DNA of 12,681 bases from UBA11606 sp964513285 (lineage in GTDB: Bacteria; Actinomycetota; Acidimicrobiia; Acidimicrobiales; Aldehydirespiratoraceae): assembly GCA_964513285.1 (NCBI GenBank), contig CAZEML010000125.1:1-12681 (forward strand), read 5' to 3'. Below the pieces are notes generated by a model. It made no database searches, was not told the DNA's origin, and was given only the letters and a program-made list of their open reading frames with translations. Of the stretch, positions 12,664 to 12,681 are shown one piece after another. Within the stretch, counting starts at the first letter, position 1, and every line of letters begins with the position of its first letter. A program made the translations under genes and the position numbers.

Positions 12664-12681
12664 CGGCCCGTCCGCCTGACC

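Overview
The window reads as ordinary chromosome from a high-GC actinobacterium. The gene set (comF, long-form hpf, secA with a C-terminal zinc motif, prfB, ftsE, ftsX), two luciferase-like oxidoreductases of the type that usually use coenzyme F420, and GC-rich codon third positions all point that way. The mix of core and lipid-type catabolic genes suggests the class Acidimicrobiia (Ilumatobacter-like), but that placement is inference from recall and was not tested. All genes are on the + strand. I see no mobile element, CRISPR array, tRNA or rRNA, and no gene-free stretch longer than about 225 bases.

Layout. (1) 1-330: the last 34 codons of ahcY (S-adenosylhomocysteinase), a long terminator-like hairpin, and a 24-bp tandem repeat. 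(2) 331-1008: a DUF6226-like protein of unknown function. (3) 1019-3747: a tightly packed three-gene unit, an MSMEG_4141-type F420-dependent oxidoreductase, a crotonase-fold protein and an extended SDR. It looks like a small catabolic or lipid-modifying operon. (4) 3784-4922: a short ComF-type phosphoribosyltransferase overlapping hpf. (5) 4977-9235: secA, prfB and a small NTF2/SnoaL-like protein. (6) 9311-11768: ftsE, ftsX and a second luciferase-like oxidoreductase. (7) 11789-12631: an SMP-30/gluconolactonase-like protein, followed by 50 bases holding a probable promoter for the next gene.

How the genes fit together. The centre is a housekeeping block: ribosome hibernation (hpf), protein export (secA), termination at UGA/UAA (prfB) and control of cell-wall hydrolysis at division (ftsEX). 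It is flanked, and punctuated at the ends of its operons, by accessory redox and metabolic genes.

Regulation visible in the sequence. Several genes have a TANNNT hexamer (an actinobacterial -10 element) at a fixed place before the start. In three cases it lies exactly seven bases before an ATG or GTG (1006, 3771, 11776), which predicts leaderless mRNAs and fixes those start codons. Two such hexamers use the stop codon of the preceding gene as their first three bases. A 7-bp inverted repeat overlaps the candidate hpf promoter. I found no clearly new biological system. The most interesting signals are this promoter architecture, the hpf inverted repeat, the truncated ComF, the repeat next to ahcY and the uncharacterised three-gene operon.
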